The notes beneath the pieces were generated by a model. That model was not told the DNA's origin. It did no database searches and worked only from the letters and a program-made list of their open reading frames with translations. From Chitinophagaceae bacterium (lineage in GTDB: Bacteria; Bacteroidota; Bacteroidia; Chitinophagales; Chitinophagaceae), in the NCBI GenBank assembly GCA_947375185.1, contig CANCEU010000007.1:1-64000 (forward strand): a stretch of 64,000 bases of DNA, given 5' to 3'. Every line of letters starts with the position of its first letter. Position 1 is the stretch's first letter. Below, in pieces: positions 50,058-59,746 of the stretch. The position numbers and the translations under genes are program-made.

Positions 50058-52480
50058 ACTTTTAAATTCAAATCTTTCATTTGAAGATTAATAGTGCGGC
50101 CATTGTAAAAAGATAAATCAAAAATTAAATTCTTGAATTTTTTGTAACTATCTAGTGTCATCATATCTGTTACAGAAACGTCATTCCATTGCTTTTCAAT
50201 GTAATCCCCTTTTGCCATTTGCACAATATTGTGGTTTGTCCAAAAAACAAAATTTCTATTTCCCCTTGTCGTATCTATCAATGCAAATCTATATGCAGGC
50301 TGATCCTCAACACCTGGTAGCAATAAATTGATTTTTGCATGCAATTCAATATATAGGTATTTGTAGGCTGATGGAACTTTTATTTCAGGCATTAAAGAAG
50401 TGTCCGAACTATTGGTGTTTATGATTTGTGCTGCAGGGTTTTTGTAATCTAGTAGTAAATCTTTCGGCATTGTACCAAAAGATCTATTGGCTGGATAAAT
50501 TTTATTTTTAGTAGTGACATAGTCATTAATCAACTTATAGTTATTTATTAATTTTGTGACATGTTCCTTTAAGGTATCGTTTTTTATTTTTGTCAAACCT
50601 AGGTTGGAATCAATCTTATAGATTTGCTTACCTGATAAATAATAGTCCTTGTATATATAGTCACTAATTTCTCTACTCCATTCCATGAAAGGCATTGAGT
50701 GAATATTCCTAAAAGCTTGCGCAGTATCCATTACATCAGTTAGCCAATGCACTTCATCAGGAACATTATGAAGTTGTGAATAATTCGCTAAAACCATATT
50801 GGTAATAGTTGGGCCTATGTTATTGTGTGAATTAATACTGTAAAATTTCTTAGGCTGTTTAATCATTGGAGAATAAACAATCAAAGGAACATGATAATCG
50901 TCTAGTCCATTTGTAGATGGAAAGGAGCCAATATGATGATCACCCATAATAAAGAAAATCGTATTGCTATATTCAGGTCTCTTTGCATATTTTTTAAAAA
51001 AATCTTTTAAGCAGTCATCAGAAAACATATAGGTTACTAATACTTGCTTGGTTTCTTTTAGTGTCTTCTTAATTGGATTACTATTGGGAATGCCTTGTAT
51101 TTTTTTGTCAAACTTTTTTCCATACTCTGCTTGTTGATCAAACAAATAGGGCATATGTGTTGTCCCAGTGTGGTAAATATTTAAATAGGGCTGATGCTTA
51201 AGCGAATCCATTACTTCGAAACTTCTATTAAACAAGGCGTCATCGGGATAGCCCATTGTCCAACCTTCAGCGCCAATGCCCATCATTTTATATTTAGCAG
51301 GATAATCTTGTAAAATCATATCCGTTCCTTGTAAACGCATATATCCTCCCATATTATCAAAGTCGGGATTAAAGCCAATTAAAAATTTTGAATGATACCC
51401 ATTTCCTCTTAAAATTTTAATTAGTGAAAGATGATCAGGCATTACATTGATCACTGAAAAACCTCTTTTGCCATATGGCAAAGATCCAGAAATAGCTGGG
51501 TGTGCTGCAAAGGTCCCTGGGGCAGTACTTAAAAAATTATCCCATACCAAACTCTTTTTTGATAAATCGTCTAAAAATGGCGTAAAGCTTCCTGCATAAG
51601 CATTTGCGCCACTAAAATCTCTAGATAAACCTTCAACCACTATAATCACAATATTAGGAGGCGTTGTAGGGTTTAAATTAAAGAAACTACCTAATACATC
51701 CTTGTTTTCATTTTTTCTTAAAAGTGGATATTCTTTACTTGTAAATGCAAACCCCTGATTTGCTTGATAAAAATCAATTTCTTTTCTGAGCGCTTCAGGA
51801 CTTAACTTGTCTGAATTAAATTGGTTAATATTTTTAAAATATTGGTAAGTATCATTAACCCAGTAGGTGAATTTATTTGCAGTAAAATAATAAGCTTTCT
51901 CTTGTTCAAATTGATCTTCATTAGGATTTGCATACCCAATAAAAATGAATAAAAAAAACATTATCAATAAAGTAATTTGAAAGCTTCTTTTGCTCATAGT
52001 CAAATGCTTAAACCATTTTTTATAAATAAAAAAGTAAGCTCCGATGTACATTATAAAAGGAATAAATACGACTAAACTACTCGTCATCATTTGTTTAGAA
52101 GTTGTCCATGACTCTTGAATACTGCGTGTATAAATTTCATGATCAAAGGGTGTATTCCGCTCCGAAAAAACAATCAATAATGAAATATAGGTTATTATTA
52201 AAAGTGCGTTTAAAACATGGAATATAGCAATCGCAATTTTTTGGTTTGATAGCCAAATTAAGCAAATTACAGGCGCTAGAAATATACCATACAGCGATAT
52301 TATCCAACAATCGTATAGCAAACCTATGCACTCATATAAGAATGCGTAACTAATAAAAGACTTGTGAGCAATAAGCACATATTCATATATCCTAATAAGG
52401 CAAAAGGCAATCGCAAGTGAGAACAGTACGCATACATACTTTTTTGCAAATTGAATCAGTCTTACATAAAGTGGCTCCAT
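50042..52480 (-). CDS. LTA synthase/phosphoglycerol transferase-like membrane sulfatase-fold enzyme
   Basis: The 812-residue protein has about five N-terminal membrane helices (residues 10-200), then an alkaline-phosphatase/sulfatase-fold domain: PNIVIIVVEGLSRDF with a metal-binding Glu, FLSTAPGTFAAHPAISGSLPYG, where the Thr is the likely nucleophile, and FIMGDHHIGS with metal-binding Asp-His-His. A C-terminal segment of about 200 residues is extra. In Gram-negative bacteria such enzymes transfer phosphoglycerol or phosphoethanolamine to glycans; the acceptor is unknown. Its 3' end overlaps the GH32 gene. Confidence 0.85.
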   Translation of the reverse strand: MEPLYVRLIQFAKKYVCVLFSLAIAFCLIRIYEYVLIAHKSFISYAFLYECIGLLYDCWIISLYGIFLAPVICLIWLSNQKIAIAIFHVLNALLIITYISLLIVFSERNTPFDHEIYTRSIQESWTTSKQMMTSSLVVFIPFIMYIGAYFFIYKKWFKHLTMSKRSFQITLLIMFFLFIFIGYANPNEDQFEQEKAYYFTANKFTYWVNDTYQYFKNINQFNSDKLSPEALRKEIDFYQANQGFAFTSKEYPLLRKNENKDVLGSFFNLNPTTPPNIVIIVVEGLSRDFSGANAYAGSFTPFLDDLSKKSLVWDNFLSTAPGTFAAHPAISGSLPYGKRGFSVINVMPDHLSLIKILRGNGYHSKFLIGFNPDFDNMGGYMRLQGTDMILQDYPAKYKMMGIGAEGWTMGYPDDALFNRSFEVMDSLKHQPYLNIYHTGTTHMPYLFDQQAEYGKKFDKKIQGIPNSNPIKKTLKETKQVLVTYMFSDDCLKDFFKKYAKRPEYSNTIFFIMGDHHIGSFPSTNGLDDYHVPLIVYSPMIKQPKKFYSINSHNNIGPTITNMVLANYSQLHNVPDEVHWLTDVMDTAQAFRNIHSMPFMEWSREISDYIYKDYYLSGKQIYKIDSNLGLTKIKNDTLKEHVTKLINNYKLINDYVTTKNKIYPANRSFGTMPKDLLLDYKNPAAQIINTNSSDTSLMPEIKVPSAYKYLYIELHAKINLLLPGVEDQPAYRFALIDTTRGNRNFVFWTNHNIVQMAKGDYIEKQWNDVSVTDMMTLDSYKKFKNLIFDLSFYNGRTINLQMKDLNLKVYGVK

Positions 52481-52584
52481 AATATCCCAAAATTAAGCTT
52501 TTCAATAATTTTTAACCATTTATATAATATTTAAGCGTTCAATCCCCCTTTTTTTTAATTTCAGGTACGATAACGCTTAATAGT

Positions 52585-55029
52585 ATGATTGCTTATAAAA
52601 AAATATGCTTGCTAATTGTTTTGGTCAGTGCTTTTGCATGTGCACAGGCACAAGGTATTAATCAAGTGGACACAATCGCAGGACAATTAATAAAAGCAAT
52701 ACAAAAAGACAAGTCTGAAGTTATTAATGTTCAAACAAATAAATGGTACTATGCTGCTGGCGAAGACTTGTGGTTTAAAGCTTGGGTTACTAACAAGGTG
52801 TCTGGTAAATTTTATTCCCATAGTCAAAATTTGTATGTTGACATAGTTGATGAAAGAGATACGGCAATTGCAAAGTTGTTATTAAATATACCTTCGGAGC
52901 ATACCGAAGGGTTTGTAAGAATATCTGACTCCATCCCCGAAGGACATTATTGGCTTAGGGCTTATACAAGTACCATGCTTAAATCTAATCTTCAAGGAAT
53001 TTTTGTGAAGCCAATTTACATCGTGAATACTAAATATACTGCAAAGCTAAATTTAACAAAGTCAATCAAATCTGTTGAAAAAGAGGACCCAATTGTTTCA
53101 TTTTATCCCGAAGGGGCTTCGGTGATTACAGGTATTACGGAAGTATTTGGCGTTAAATCAGTTACTAAAACAGGCAAACCAATTTCAGTAAAGGGTTATA
53201 TCACTGATAATGCTGATAGCTCAGCAATTACTTGGTTTAAAACAGATAGTTTAACAGGATTAGGAAAATTTAATTTTCATGTAGGGCAACATAAAATTTA
53301 CACAGCGCATATTCAAGTTGGCAAAAATATTTTTTATCAAACCTTGCAACAAAGCGCTCATTATGGAAGCCAAATTGCTATTAAGCAAACTTCTCCATTA
53401 AGCTTGAAAGTGGTAGTTTCACAGGGAGACTCTTTGTATAAAAAAGGAATTAATTCCTATTTGTTAGGGATAAGCAAAGACAGCTTATGTTTTGTGGGAG
53501 TAGGCGTAGACATGTTTGAGTTAAATGTCCCTAAATTGGCTTTTCCTGTAGGCGAAGCAAAATTGTTGTTGATAAATGAACATGGAAATATATTAAGTGA
53601 GCGTTCTTTTTATGTTTCAAATACAACCGAACAAGTAAAAGTTGTAACGGATAAATCTAAGTACAATCCTAGAGAAAAAGTAAACATGGACATTTTTGTT
53701 GGCGATTCAGTTTTTCATCCCATGTTTGCAGCATTATCAGTGTCAGTAACAGATGATAAAATGGTGAAAGATCTAATTTATGAAGATGGTCCTATTGTAA
53801 GTGTAACCGAAACTAATTTGGAGCTCAATGATTTAATAATGCTTACGACTTCGCCAATATATACAGGACTTAATGTAAAGGAAATAAACCAAGACAGAAT
53901 ATTGAATGAACATGAATTGAAATCAGAAGCTGAATTTGAGTTGATAGAAGGAACAGTTTTAAACAGAAAAAAAATACCTGTTCCTAATAGAATAGTAACA
54001 TTGTATTCCAATAAAAAAATAAATTTATTTGATACTGATACCACTACTAAGGAAGGTAAATTTAAATTTAAGATCCCATTACATTATGACAGTATTCCTT
54101 TTACGCTGCAAGTAAGTAATTTAAAAGGGAACATTGTAGATGAAAAAATTATAGTGGATTTAATTTCTAAATTTCCTGCTGTTGCAACACCCGTTCAGCT
54201 TAAGCTAAAATTGTCACCGCAGCAATCTGAAATTGTAGCCAATTTTAGAACCATAAAAACTGACACAACTTATATCACGCGTGGTAAAGAATGGTTAAAG
54301 GATGTTGTTGTTAAAAGTTCAATAAAGTCAAATAGCTACAATACCACCAAAAGGGTAAGTAGCTTTTCGCAGGTAATGACTGGAGAATCGATTCAAAAAA
54401 TGACCAACACCGATGCAGGAAATGCAATGCTTATGATACCTGGCCTACATTTAAGAGGGGGATTTATTAGCCTTGGGGGCATGACTTCATTTACGGTAAG
54501 CGCTAAGGATGAACCTCTTTTAATTGTAGATGGAGTAATGGTTGCAGGTGGAAATGATCCAGCTACTGATACCGAAAATGTATTGCATATTAATTCAAGT
54601 CCGGTATTGGAAGAATTGACTAAAATTCCAGTAGATATCATTGACTTCGTTGAGGTATTAAAAGGCCCCGAAGCTGCTTATTATGGAACAAGGTCAAGCA
54701 ATGGAGTGATTATTGTAAATACACATCGTGTTTCTAATTTCAGGAACCATATTGAGAATTATGGGACTATTCAGTACAATTCAAAGTCATATCATTTGGC
54801 ACCTAATTTTACTGCACCTGATTATAATGATCTTTTTATAAAATCGAATGTAGTGAAAGATGCTAGGTCAACACTATATTGGAATGGACATTTGTATACC
54901 AATTTAAATGGAAAAGCTTCAATTAGTTTTTACACTTCGGATAGTCCCAGTAATTATACAATCAATATTTCGGGAGTAACTGTTACTGGAGAGCAAATCA
55001 ACAAAAAAATAGCAGTTGGAAACAATTAA
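52585..55029 (+). CDS. Exported MG2-like protein ending in a TonB plug domain, no barrel
   Basis: The 814-residue protein has a signal peptide (about residues 1-22, CAQAQG) and an N-terminal macroglobulin/MG2-like region (NKWYYAAGEDLWFKAWV, EGHYWLRAYTSTML). It ends in a TonB plug-like domain at about 585-710: SIQKMTNTDAGNAMLMIPGL, EPLLIVDGVMV, IDFVEVLKGPEAAYYGTRSSNGVIIV. No TonB barrel follows; only about 100 more residues remain. Proteins of this architecture recur in Bacteroidota and are uncharacterised. Overlaps the convergent DUF421 gene by 4 bases. Confidence 0.85.
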   Translation: MIAYKKICLLIVLVSAFACAQAQGINQVDTIAGQLIKAIQKDKSEVINVQTNKWYYAAGEDLWFKAWVTNKVSGKFYSHSQNLYVDIVDERDTAIAKLLLNIPSEHTEGFVRISDSIPEGHYWLRAYTSTMLKSNLQGIFVKPIYIVNTKYTAKLNLTKSIKSVEKEDPIVSFYPEGASVITGITEVFGVKSVTKTGKPISVKGYITDNADSSAITWFKTDSLTGLGKFNFHVGQHKIYTAHIQVGKNIFYQTLQQSAHYGSQIAIKQTSPLSLKVVVSQGDSLYKKGINSYLLGISKDSLCFVGVGVDMFELNVPKLAFPVGEAKLLLINEHGNILSERSFYVSNTTEQVKVVTDKSKYNPREKVNMDIFVGDSVFHPMFAALSVSVTDDKMVKDLIYEDGPIVSVTETNLELNDLIMLTTSPIYTGLNVKEINQDRILNEHELKSEAEFELIEGTVLNRKKIPVPNRIVTLYSNKKINLFDTDTTTKEGKFKFKIPLHYDSIPFTLQVSNLKGNIVDEKIIVDLISKFPAVATPVQLKLKLSPQQSEIVANFRTIKTDTTYITRGKEWLKDVVVKSSIKSNSYNTTKRVSSFSQVMTGESIQKMTNTDAGNAMLMIPGLHLRGGFISLGGMTSFTVSAKDEPLLIVDGVMVAGGNDPATDTENVLHINSSPVLEELTKIPVDIIDFVEVLKGPEAAYYGTRSSNGVIIVNTHRVSNFRNHIENYGTIQYNSKSYHLAPNFTAPDYNDLFIKSNVVKDARSTLYWNGHLYTNLNGKASISFYTSDSPSNYTINISGVTVTGEQINKKIAVGNN

Positions 55030-55577
55030 TTCTGCGCTAAGCGTCCTTTGAATTTATGTTTTCTTGGGTGCATTATTTTTGATCTAGTTTGATAATCTTC
55101 ACTGATGACACTGATATTACCATCTACTTCCAAAATTGCAAGATCCACTCTTTGTATATCGCGCGCGCCGTGTTCTCTGACCGCTGCTTCTAATTCCTGC
55201 ATTGTAATTTCAGCTTTCTTACAATTTTCAATATTCGCCTTGCCATCATAAATTAACAAGATAGATTCCCCTTGTAATATTTCACTTAAATGCTTGCTAC
55301 GGTAAAGTAGTTTTTTTAAGGTAAAATTTACCAAAAATAAGGATCCCGCTGCTACCAATCCTCCATTTAGCGATGTGTCTGGCCCCACCATTGCATTTTG
55401 AACTGCGTTGCTAATGAGTAAAATAAATACTAAATCGATTACGGACAATTGTGCTAATTCTTTTTTACCGAAAAGTCGTATAGCAAGAATCATAAAAACA
55501 TATACAGAAACAGTTCTTAAAATTATTTCTACATAGGAATTATGTATCCAACTTAAATTTACTAGCATCATTAACAT
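55026..55577 (-). CDS. DUF421 (YetF-like) membrane protein
   Basis: The 183-residue protein has three N-terminal membrane helices (RTVSVYVFMILAIRLFGKKELAQLSVIDLVFILLISNAVQNAMVG) and the cytoplasmic DUF421 domain: YDGKANIENCKKAEITMQELEAAVREHGARDIQRVDLAILEVDGNISVI. Related to Bacillus YetF and YrbG; function unknown. Starts at ATG 55577, with ATG 55568 as an alternative. Overlaps the convergent plug-protein gene by TTAA. Confidence 0.87.
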   Translation of the reverse strand: MLMMLVNLSWIHNSYVEIILRTVSVYVFMILAIRLFGKKELAQLSVIDLVFILLISNAVQNAMVGPDTSLNGGLVAAGSLFLVNFTLKKLLYRSKHLSEILQGESILLIYDGKANIENCKKAEITMQELEAAVREHGARDIQRVDLAILEVDGNISVISEDYQTRSKIMHPRKHKFKGRLAQN

Positions 55578-55654
55578 GTGTTTATATTTAGCATGAAATT
55601 AGCTAATTCTTTCTCTTTTTATCTTAAATTGATCATAATTATAATTTTCGTGAA

Positions 55655-57820
55655 ATGAAAAAAAAATATCAGCATCGAATTTTTATTGGGCTATTATTTT
55701 TGACAATGATCCAATTAGTAAATGCACAGTCATTCAGTAAGTTTAAAAATCAAAAACTGCCAATTGAAGTTCGAGTTCAAGATTTGATTGCGCAAATGAC
55801 TTTATCCGAAAAGGTATCTTTATTGGGATATAATAGCAGTTCAATCCCCCGATTAGGAATTCCCGCATACAATTGGTGGAATGAAGCATTGCATGGCGTT
55901 GCAAGAGCGGGTACTGCAACTATTTTTCCGCAATCAATTGGGCTCGCTGCCACTTTTAATGATGAATTGGTGGGCGAAGTTTCAAATGTAATTTCAACTG
56001 AAGCCAGGGCCAAGTACAATTTAGCGATTGCAAAAGATCGTCATTTGCAATATATGGGTCTTACCTTTTGGTCTCCTAATATCAATATTTTTAGAGATCC
56101 ACGTTGGGGACGCGGACATGAAACTTATGGTGAAGATCCCTACCTAACTGCTAAAATGGGGGTAGCATTTGTAAAAGGAATGCAAGGAAATGATCCGTTA
56201 CATTTAAAAACAGCAGCTACAGCAAAACATTTTGCGGTTCATAGTGGTCCCGAAGCTGAGCGAGATAAATTTGATGCCATTGTGGACGAAAAAGATTTAA
56301 GAGAAACTTATTTATATGCGTTTCAAAAATTAGTAGGTTCGGGAGTGGAATCTGTGATGAGTGCGTATAATAGCATTAACGGCGTGCCAAGTTCGATAAA
56401 TGCAAAACTTTTAGATACTATTTTGAGAAAAGAGTGGGGTTTTAAAGGACATGTGGTAACCGATTGTGGTGCATTGGATGGCGTTTACGAAAGTCATCAA
56501 GCAACTTCAAGTAATGTTGCTACAGCAGCTGCTGCAATCAAAGCTGGCATTAATTTGGACTGCTCTACTATTTTGCAAAAAGACGCACTAAAAGCGGTTG
56601 AACAAAAATTAATTACTGAAAAACAAATTGACGCAACCTTGGCAAACTTATTAGCAACGCAATTTAAGTTAGGATTTTATGATGACATCAAAAAATCATC
56701 CTATATAAATTACAATGTTGATAGTATACATAATAATACACATATTGAATTGTCAAAAAAAGTAGCACAACAAAGTATTGTTTTATTAAAAAATAAAAAT
56801 AATGTATTGCCATTTTCTAAAGATAAATATGAAAGCATCATGATTGTTGGGCCCAATGCAACATCCTATGATGCATTAATCGGGAACTATCATGGACTTA
56901 CAAATAAGGCAGTTAATTTTGTAGAAGGCATCACCAATGCCATGGATCCTGCTACTAGGATTGAATATGATTTGGGTTGCGATTATAATGATACCAGTCA
57001 TTTTGGGGGTATTTGGGCAGCTGGCAATGCCAAGCTCACTATTGCTGTTATGGGGTTATCTCCTGTGCTGGAAGGCGAGGCAGGTGATGCATTTTTGTCA
57101 AAATCAGGTGGAGACAAAACAAATATCAGTTTGCCTGCAAGTGAAATTGTATACTTGAGAAAATTGAGAGAAAGTATTAAAACGCCAATCATAGTGGTGA
57201 TTACCGCAGGCAGTAATGTGGATGTTGCAAGTATTGAACCCTATGCTGATGCTATTATTTATGCTTGGTATCCTGGTGAACAAGGTGGAAATGCTTTAGC
57301 AGATATTTTATTAGGTAAAATTTCACCTTCGGGACGATTGCCAATTACATTTTATAAATCGGTAAGCGATTTGCCTGATTATAAAAATTATGCAATGAAG
57401 GGGCGAACATACAGATACTATGATGGTGAAGTTGCCTATCCGTTTGGTTATGGGTTGAGTTATTCAATTTTTGAGTACAAAAACACAGTTAGTAACAAAA
57501 CGAATTATCAATTACAAGATACTATAGCGGTTCAAACCACAATTAGTAATATAGGAAATATGGATGCGGCCGAAGTGATTCAAGCGTATGTTGAATACCC
57601 GAATTTGGAAAGAATGCCAATTAAAGAATTAAAATATTTTAAACGTATTGAAATTAAAAAAGGAGTTTCTGAAAATGTCAGCATTTCTATCCCCGTTGAT
57701 GAATTAAAAAAATGGGATATAAAATTAAATAAATGGATTTTATATCCAGGTAAGTATAAACTTTTATTAGGTAGTAATTCCAAGGATACAAAATCGATGA
57801 TCCCATTCGAACTTAATTAA
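55655..57820 (+). CDS. Exported glycoside hydrolase family 3 beta-xylosidase/glucosidase
   Basis: The 721-residue protein has a signal peptide (about residues 1-24, NAQS) and full GH3 architecture. The N-terminal barrel carries PAYNWWNEALHGVARAG, FSPNINIFRDPRWGRGHETYGEDP and GFKGHVVTDCGALDG with nucleophile D270. The middle domain carries SIVLLKNKNNVLPF and GGNALADILLGKISPSGRLP, and a C-terminal FnIII-like domain begins near FGYGLSYSIFEY. The N-terminal blocks are closest to the xylan beta-xylosidase branch. It differs from the GH3 at 34877, which lacks the FnIII domain. Confidence 0.91.
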   Translation: MKKKYQHRIFIGLLFLTMIQLVNAQSFSKFKNQKLPIEVRVQDLIAQMTLSEKVSLLGYNSSSIPRLGIPAYNWWNEALHGVARAGTATIFPQSIGLAATFNDELVGEVSNVISTEARAKYNLAIAKDRHLQYMGLTFWSPNINIFRDPRWGRGHETYGEDPYLTAKMGVAFVKGMQGNDPLHLKTAATAKHFAVHSGPEAERDKFDAIVDEKDLRETYLYAFQKLVGSGVESVMSAYNSINGVPSSINAKLLDTILRKEWGFKGHVVTDCGALDGVYESHQATSSNVATAAAAIKAGINLDCSTILQKDALKAVEQKLITEKQIDATLANLLATQFKLGFYDDIKKSSYINYNVDSIHNNTHIELSKKVAQQSIVLLKNKNNVLPFSKDKYESIMIVGPNATSYDALIGNYHGLTNKAVNFVEGITNAMDPATRIEYDLGCDYNDTSHFGGIWAAGNAKLTIAVMGLSPVLEGEAGDAFLSKSGGDKTNISLPASEIVYLRKLRESIKTPIIVVITAGSNVDVASIEPYADAIIYAWYPGEQGGNALADILLGKISPSGRLPITFYKSVSDLPDYKNYAMKGRTYRYYDGEVAYPFGYGLSYSIFEYKNTVSNKTNYQLQDTIAVQTTISNIGNMDAAEVIQAYVEYPNLERMPIKELKYFKRIEIKKGVSENVSISIPVDELKKWDIKLNKWILYPGKYKLLLGSNSKDTKSMIPFELN

Positions 57821-57878
57821 TATTAGTTTATGTCAATTCCTTTATTTGACTTAATTTTCAATTTCAAAAATAAACAAC

Positions 57879-58103
57879 ATGTCTACAAAAATTACAATTA
57901 ACAACAATGGTTCTTTAAAAGTGGAGGGCGATTTCACAATAGTTGATAGAGAAGGTAACACTTATGATTTAGCAGGAAGAGAAGTGATAGGACTATGCCG
58001 TTGCGGACTAAGTAAAAACAAACCTTTTTGTGATGGTGCACACAATGGTCAATTTGCCCACGAAGCAAAAGCTTTTGCGTTGCCTCCAAAGAAAACTACT
58101 TAA
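57879..58103 (+). CDS. CDGSH iron-sulfur domain protein
   Basis: The 74-residue protein is a single CDGSH domain: C40-R-C42-GLS-KNKP-F-C51-DGA-H55. This binds a pH-labile 2Fe-2S cluster with three Cys and one His. The N-terminal beta segment (ITINNNGSLKVEGDFTIVD) is the usual lead. The DUF1569 gene follows 23 bases later. The same motif is fused to a YdeI-like protein at 12758. Confidence 0.92.
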   Translation: MSTKITINNNGSLKVEGDFTIVDREGNTYDLAGREVIGLCRCGLSKNKPFCDGAHNGQFAHEAKAFALPPKKTT

Positions 58104-58126
58104 TACTTTTACTTAATTATTGAAAG

Positions 58127-58582
58127 ATGAAAAAATTACTTGCTATTGTTGATCAATTAGGTGCTCATGTACCTAATTCTGAACAAGCTGATAATGCAAT
58201 TTCTGAAGTTAATATTGCTTGGCATATTGAACATGCATGTTTGGTAATTATTAAAATAACTGAAACGATTAAGCAATCTAAACCCCAGCAATACAACAGC
58301 AAGTTTAATTTTAAGAAATTATTTGTATTTATTACTGGAAAATTCCCCAGAGGTCGCGCAAAAGCGCCAGCAGCTGTAATGCCTCAATCGCAAATTGATC
58401 AAGCTGTTTTAATTGATAGTATCGAAAAGGCAAAACAAGCAATCTCGGAACTTAATAATTGTGCTAAAAATCAATTTTTCTTACATCCTATTTTTGGGAA
58501 TTTGAATAAGCGTCAAACTTTACATTTTTTAGGCATCCATACAAAACATCATCTTAGAATCATCCAAGACATCATAAAGTAA
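58127..58582 (+). CDS. DUF1569 family (DinB-like) protein
   Basis: The 151-residue all-helical protein has an N-terminal WHIEHACLVI and C-terminal HPIFGNLNKRQTLHFLGIHTKHHLRIIQDI, whose histidines form the metal site typical of the DinB/YfiT fold. Function is unknown. Probably co-transcribed with the CDGSH gene; ends at a strong convergent terminator. Confidence 0.85.
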   Translation: MKKLLAIVDQLGAHVPNSEQADNAISEVNIAWHIEHACLVIIKITETIKQSKPQQYNSKFNFKKLFVFITGKFPRGRAKAPAAVMPQSQIDQAVLIDSIEKAKQAISELNNCAKNQFFLHPIFGNLNKRQTLHFLGIHTKHHLRIIQDIIK

Positions 58583-58592
58583 TTTTAAATTA

Positions 58593-58630
58593 CATAAAAA
58601 AGCCGCCTCAATTGAGTCGGCTTTTTTATG
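58593..58630. terminator. Bidirectional hairpin terminator
   Basis: Arms CATAAAAAAGCCG (58593-58605) and CGGCTTTTTTATG (58618-58630) pair perfectly, with a further 4-bp inner stem (CTCA/TGAG). Poly-A/poly-T ends provide a U-tract on both strands. It serves the convergent DUF1569 and alcohol dehydrogenase genes. Confidence 0.88.
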
Positions 58631-58646
58631 AGTGTGCTTTTTAAAA

Positions 58647-59696
58647 TTAATCTTTCAAACTAGCTAAATCGATTACAAAACGATATTTCACATCTCCTTT
58701 TAACATTCTCTCATATGCTTCATTTATGTTTTGCATAGGGATCACTTCAATATCTGAAACAATATTATGTTCGGCACAATAGTCTAACATTTCTTGAGTT
58801 TCTTTTATTCCACCAATACAAGATCCAACCACACTTCTTCGATTTGAAACCAATGAGAAGGGTTGTACTTTTGGTGCTTCAGTTGGCAAACCCACTACCA
58901 TCAATTTTCCGTTTAATGCCAATAAATTCAAATATTGGGTATAGTCATGATTTGCAGAAATAGCGTCTAGAATAACATCAAAATAGTTGCTATATTTTTT
59001 CATATCAGCTTCGTTGGTGCTTACTAAGAAATGCGTAGCACCTAATTTTTTAGCGTCTGCTTCTTTGTTTGGAGAAGTACTAATTACGGTTACTTCAGCT
59101 CCGAATGAAACTGCAAATTTTACACCCATATGCCCAAGTCCACCTAATCCTACAATCGCTACTTTCATTCCTTTTTTTACACCTGCAAATACAAGTGGCG
59201 AGTAAGTAGTAATACCAGCACAAAGTAAAGGAGCCACTGCAGCTAAATTTAATTTTTCAGATATATGCACAGTGTAATGTTCATCAACTACAATTTGAGT
59301 GGAGTATCCGCCCATTGTAATACCATTGCCATTTCTTTCTTTGGCATTATAAGTGCCAGTCATTCCTTCTTCACAATAATTTTCTAAATCTTGTTTACAG
59401 CTTGCACAATGCCTACAACTATCCACCATTACGCCAACACCTGCCAAATCACCCACTTTAAACTTTGTAACACCGGAGCCCACATTTATTACCTTACCAA
59501 CAATTTCGTGACCTGGCACCATTGGGTAAATGGAGCCACCCCATTCGTTTTTTGCTTGGTGTAAATCACTATGACAAACGCCACAATATAAAATTTCAAT
59601 TTGTACATCTTTTTCTCCAACAGTACGACGCTCAAATGAATAAGCTTCGAGTGGAGTAGTAGCTGATAATGCAGCATAAGATTTAGTTGGGTACAT
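58647..59696 (-). CDS. Zinc-dependent alcohol dehydrogenase (YahK/cinnamyl-alcohol-dehydrogenase-like)
   Basis: The 349-residue MDR protein has the catalytic zinc ligands (Cys in CGVCHSDLHQAKNEWG, His in VPGHEIVG), the structural zinc site (SCRHCASCKQDLENYC), the cofactor loop VGLGGLGHMGVKFA and the C-terminal GSCIGGIKETQEML. This places it in the YahK/Adh group, which reduces diverse aldehydes with NADPH. It follows the old yellow enzyme gene on the same strand with a 50-base gap. Confidence 0.93.
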   Translation of the reverse strand: MYPTKSYAALSATTPLEAYSFERRTVGEKDVQIEILYCGVCHSDLHQAKNEWGGSIYPMVPGHEIVGKVINVGSGVTKFKVGDLAGVGVMVDSCRHCASCKQDLENYCEEGMTGTYNAKERNGNGITMGGYSTQIVVDEHYTVHISEKLNLAAVAPLLCAGITTYSPLVFAGVKKGMKVAIVGLGGLGHMGVKFAVSFGAEVTVISTSPNKEADAKKLGATHFLVSTNEADMKKYSNYFDVILDAISANHDYTQYLNLLALNGKLMVVGLPTEAPKVQPFSLVSNRRSVVGSCIGGIKETQEMLDYCAEHNIVSDIEVIPMQNINEAYERMLKGDVKYRFVIDLASLKD

Positions 59697-59746
59697 GTTT
59701 TATTGTTTTAATTATTATTTGATAAAGTTAGTCTATAAATTATATT

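Noticed and set aside
52143-52331. Short minus-strand frame inside the LTA-synthase-like gene
   Set aside because: It is a shifted frame within the membrane region of a well-supported gene on the same strand.
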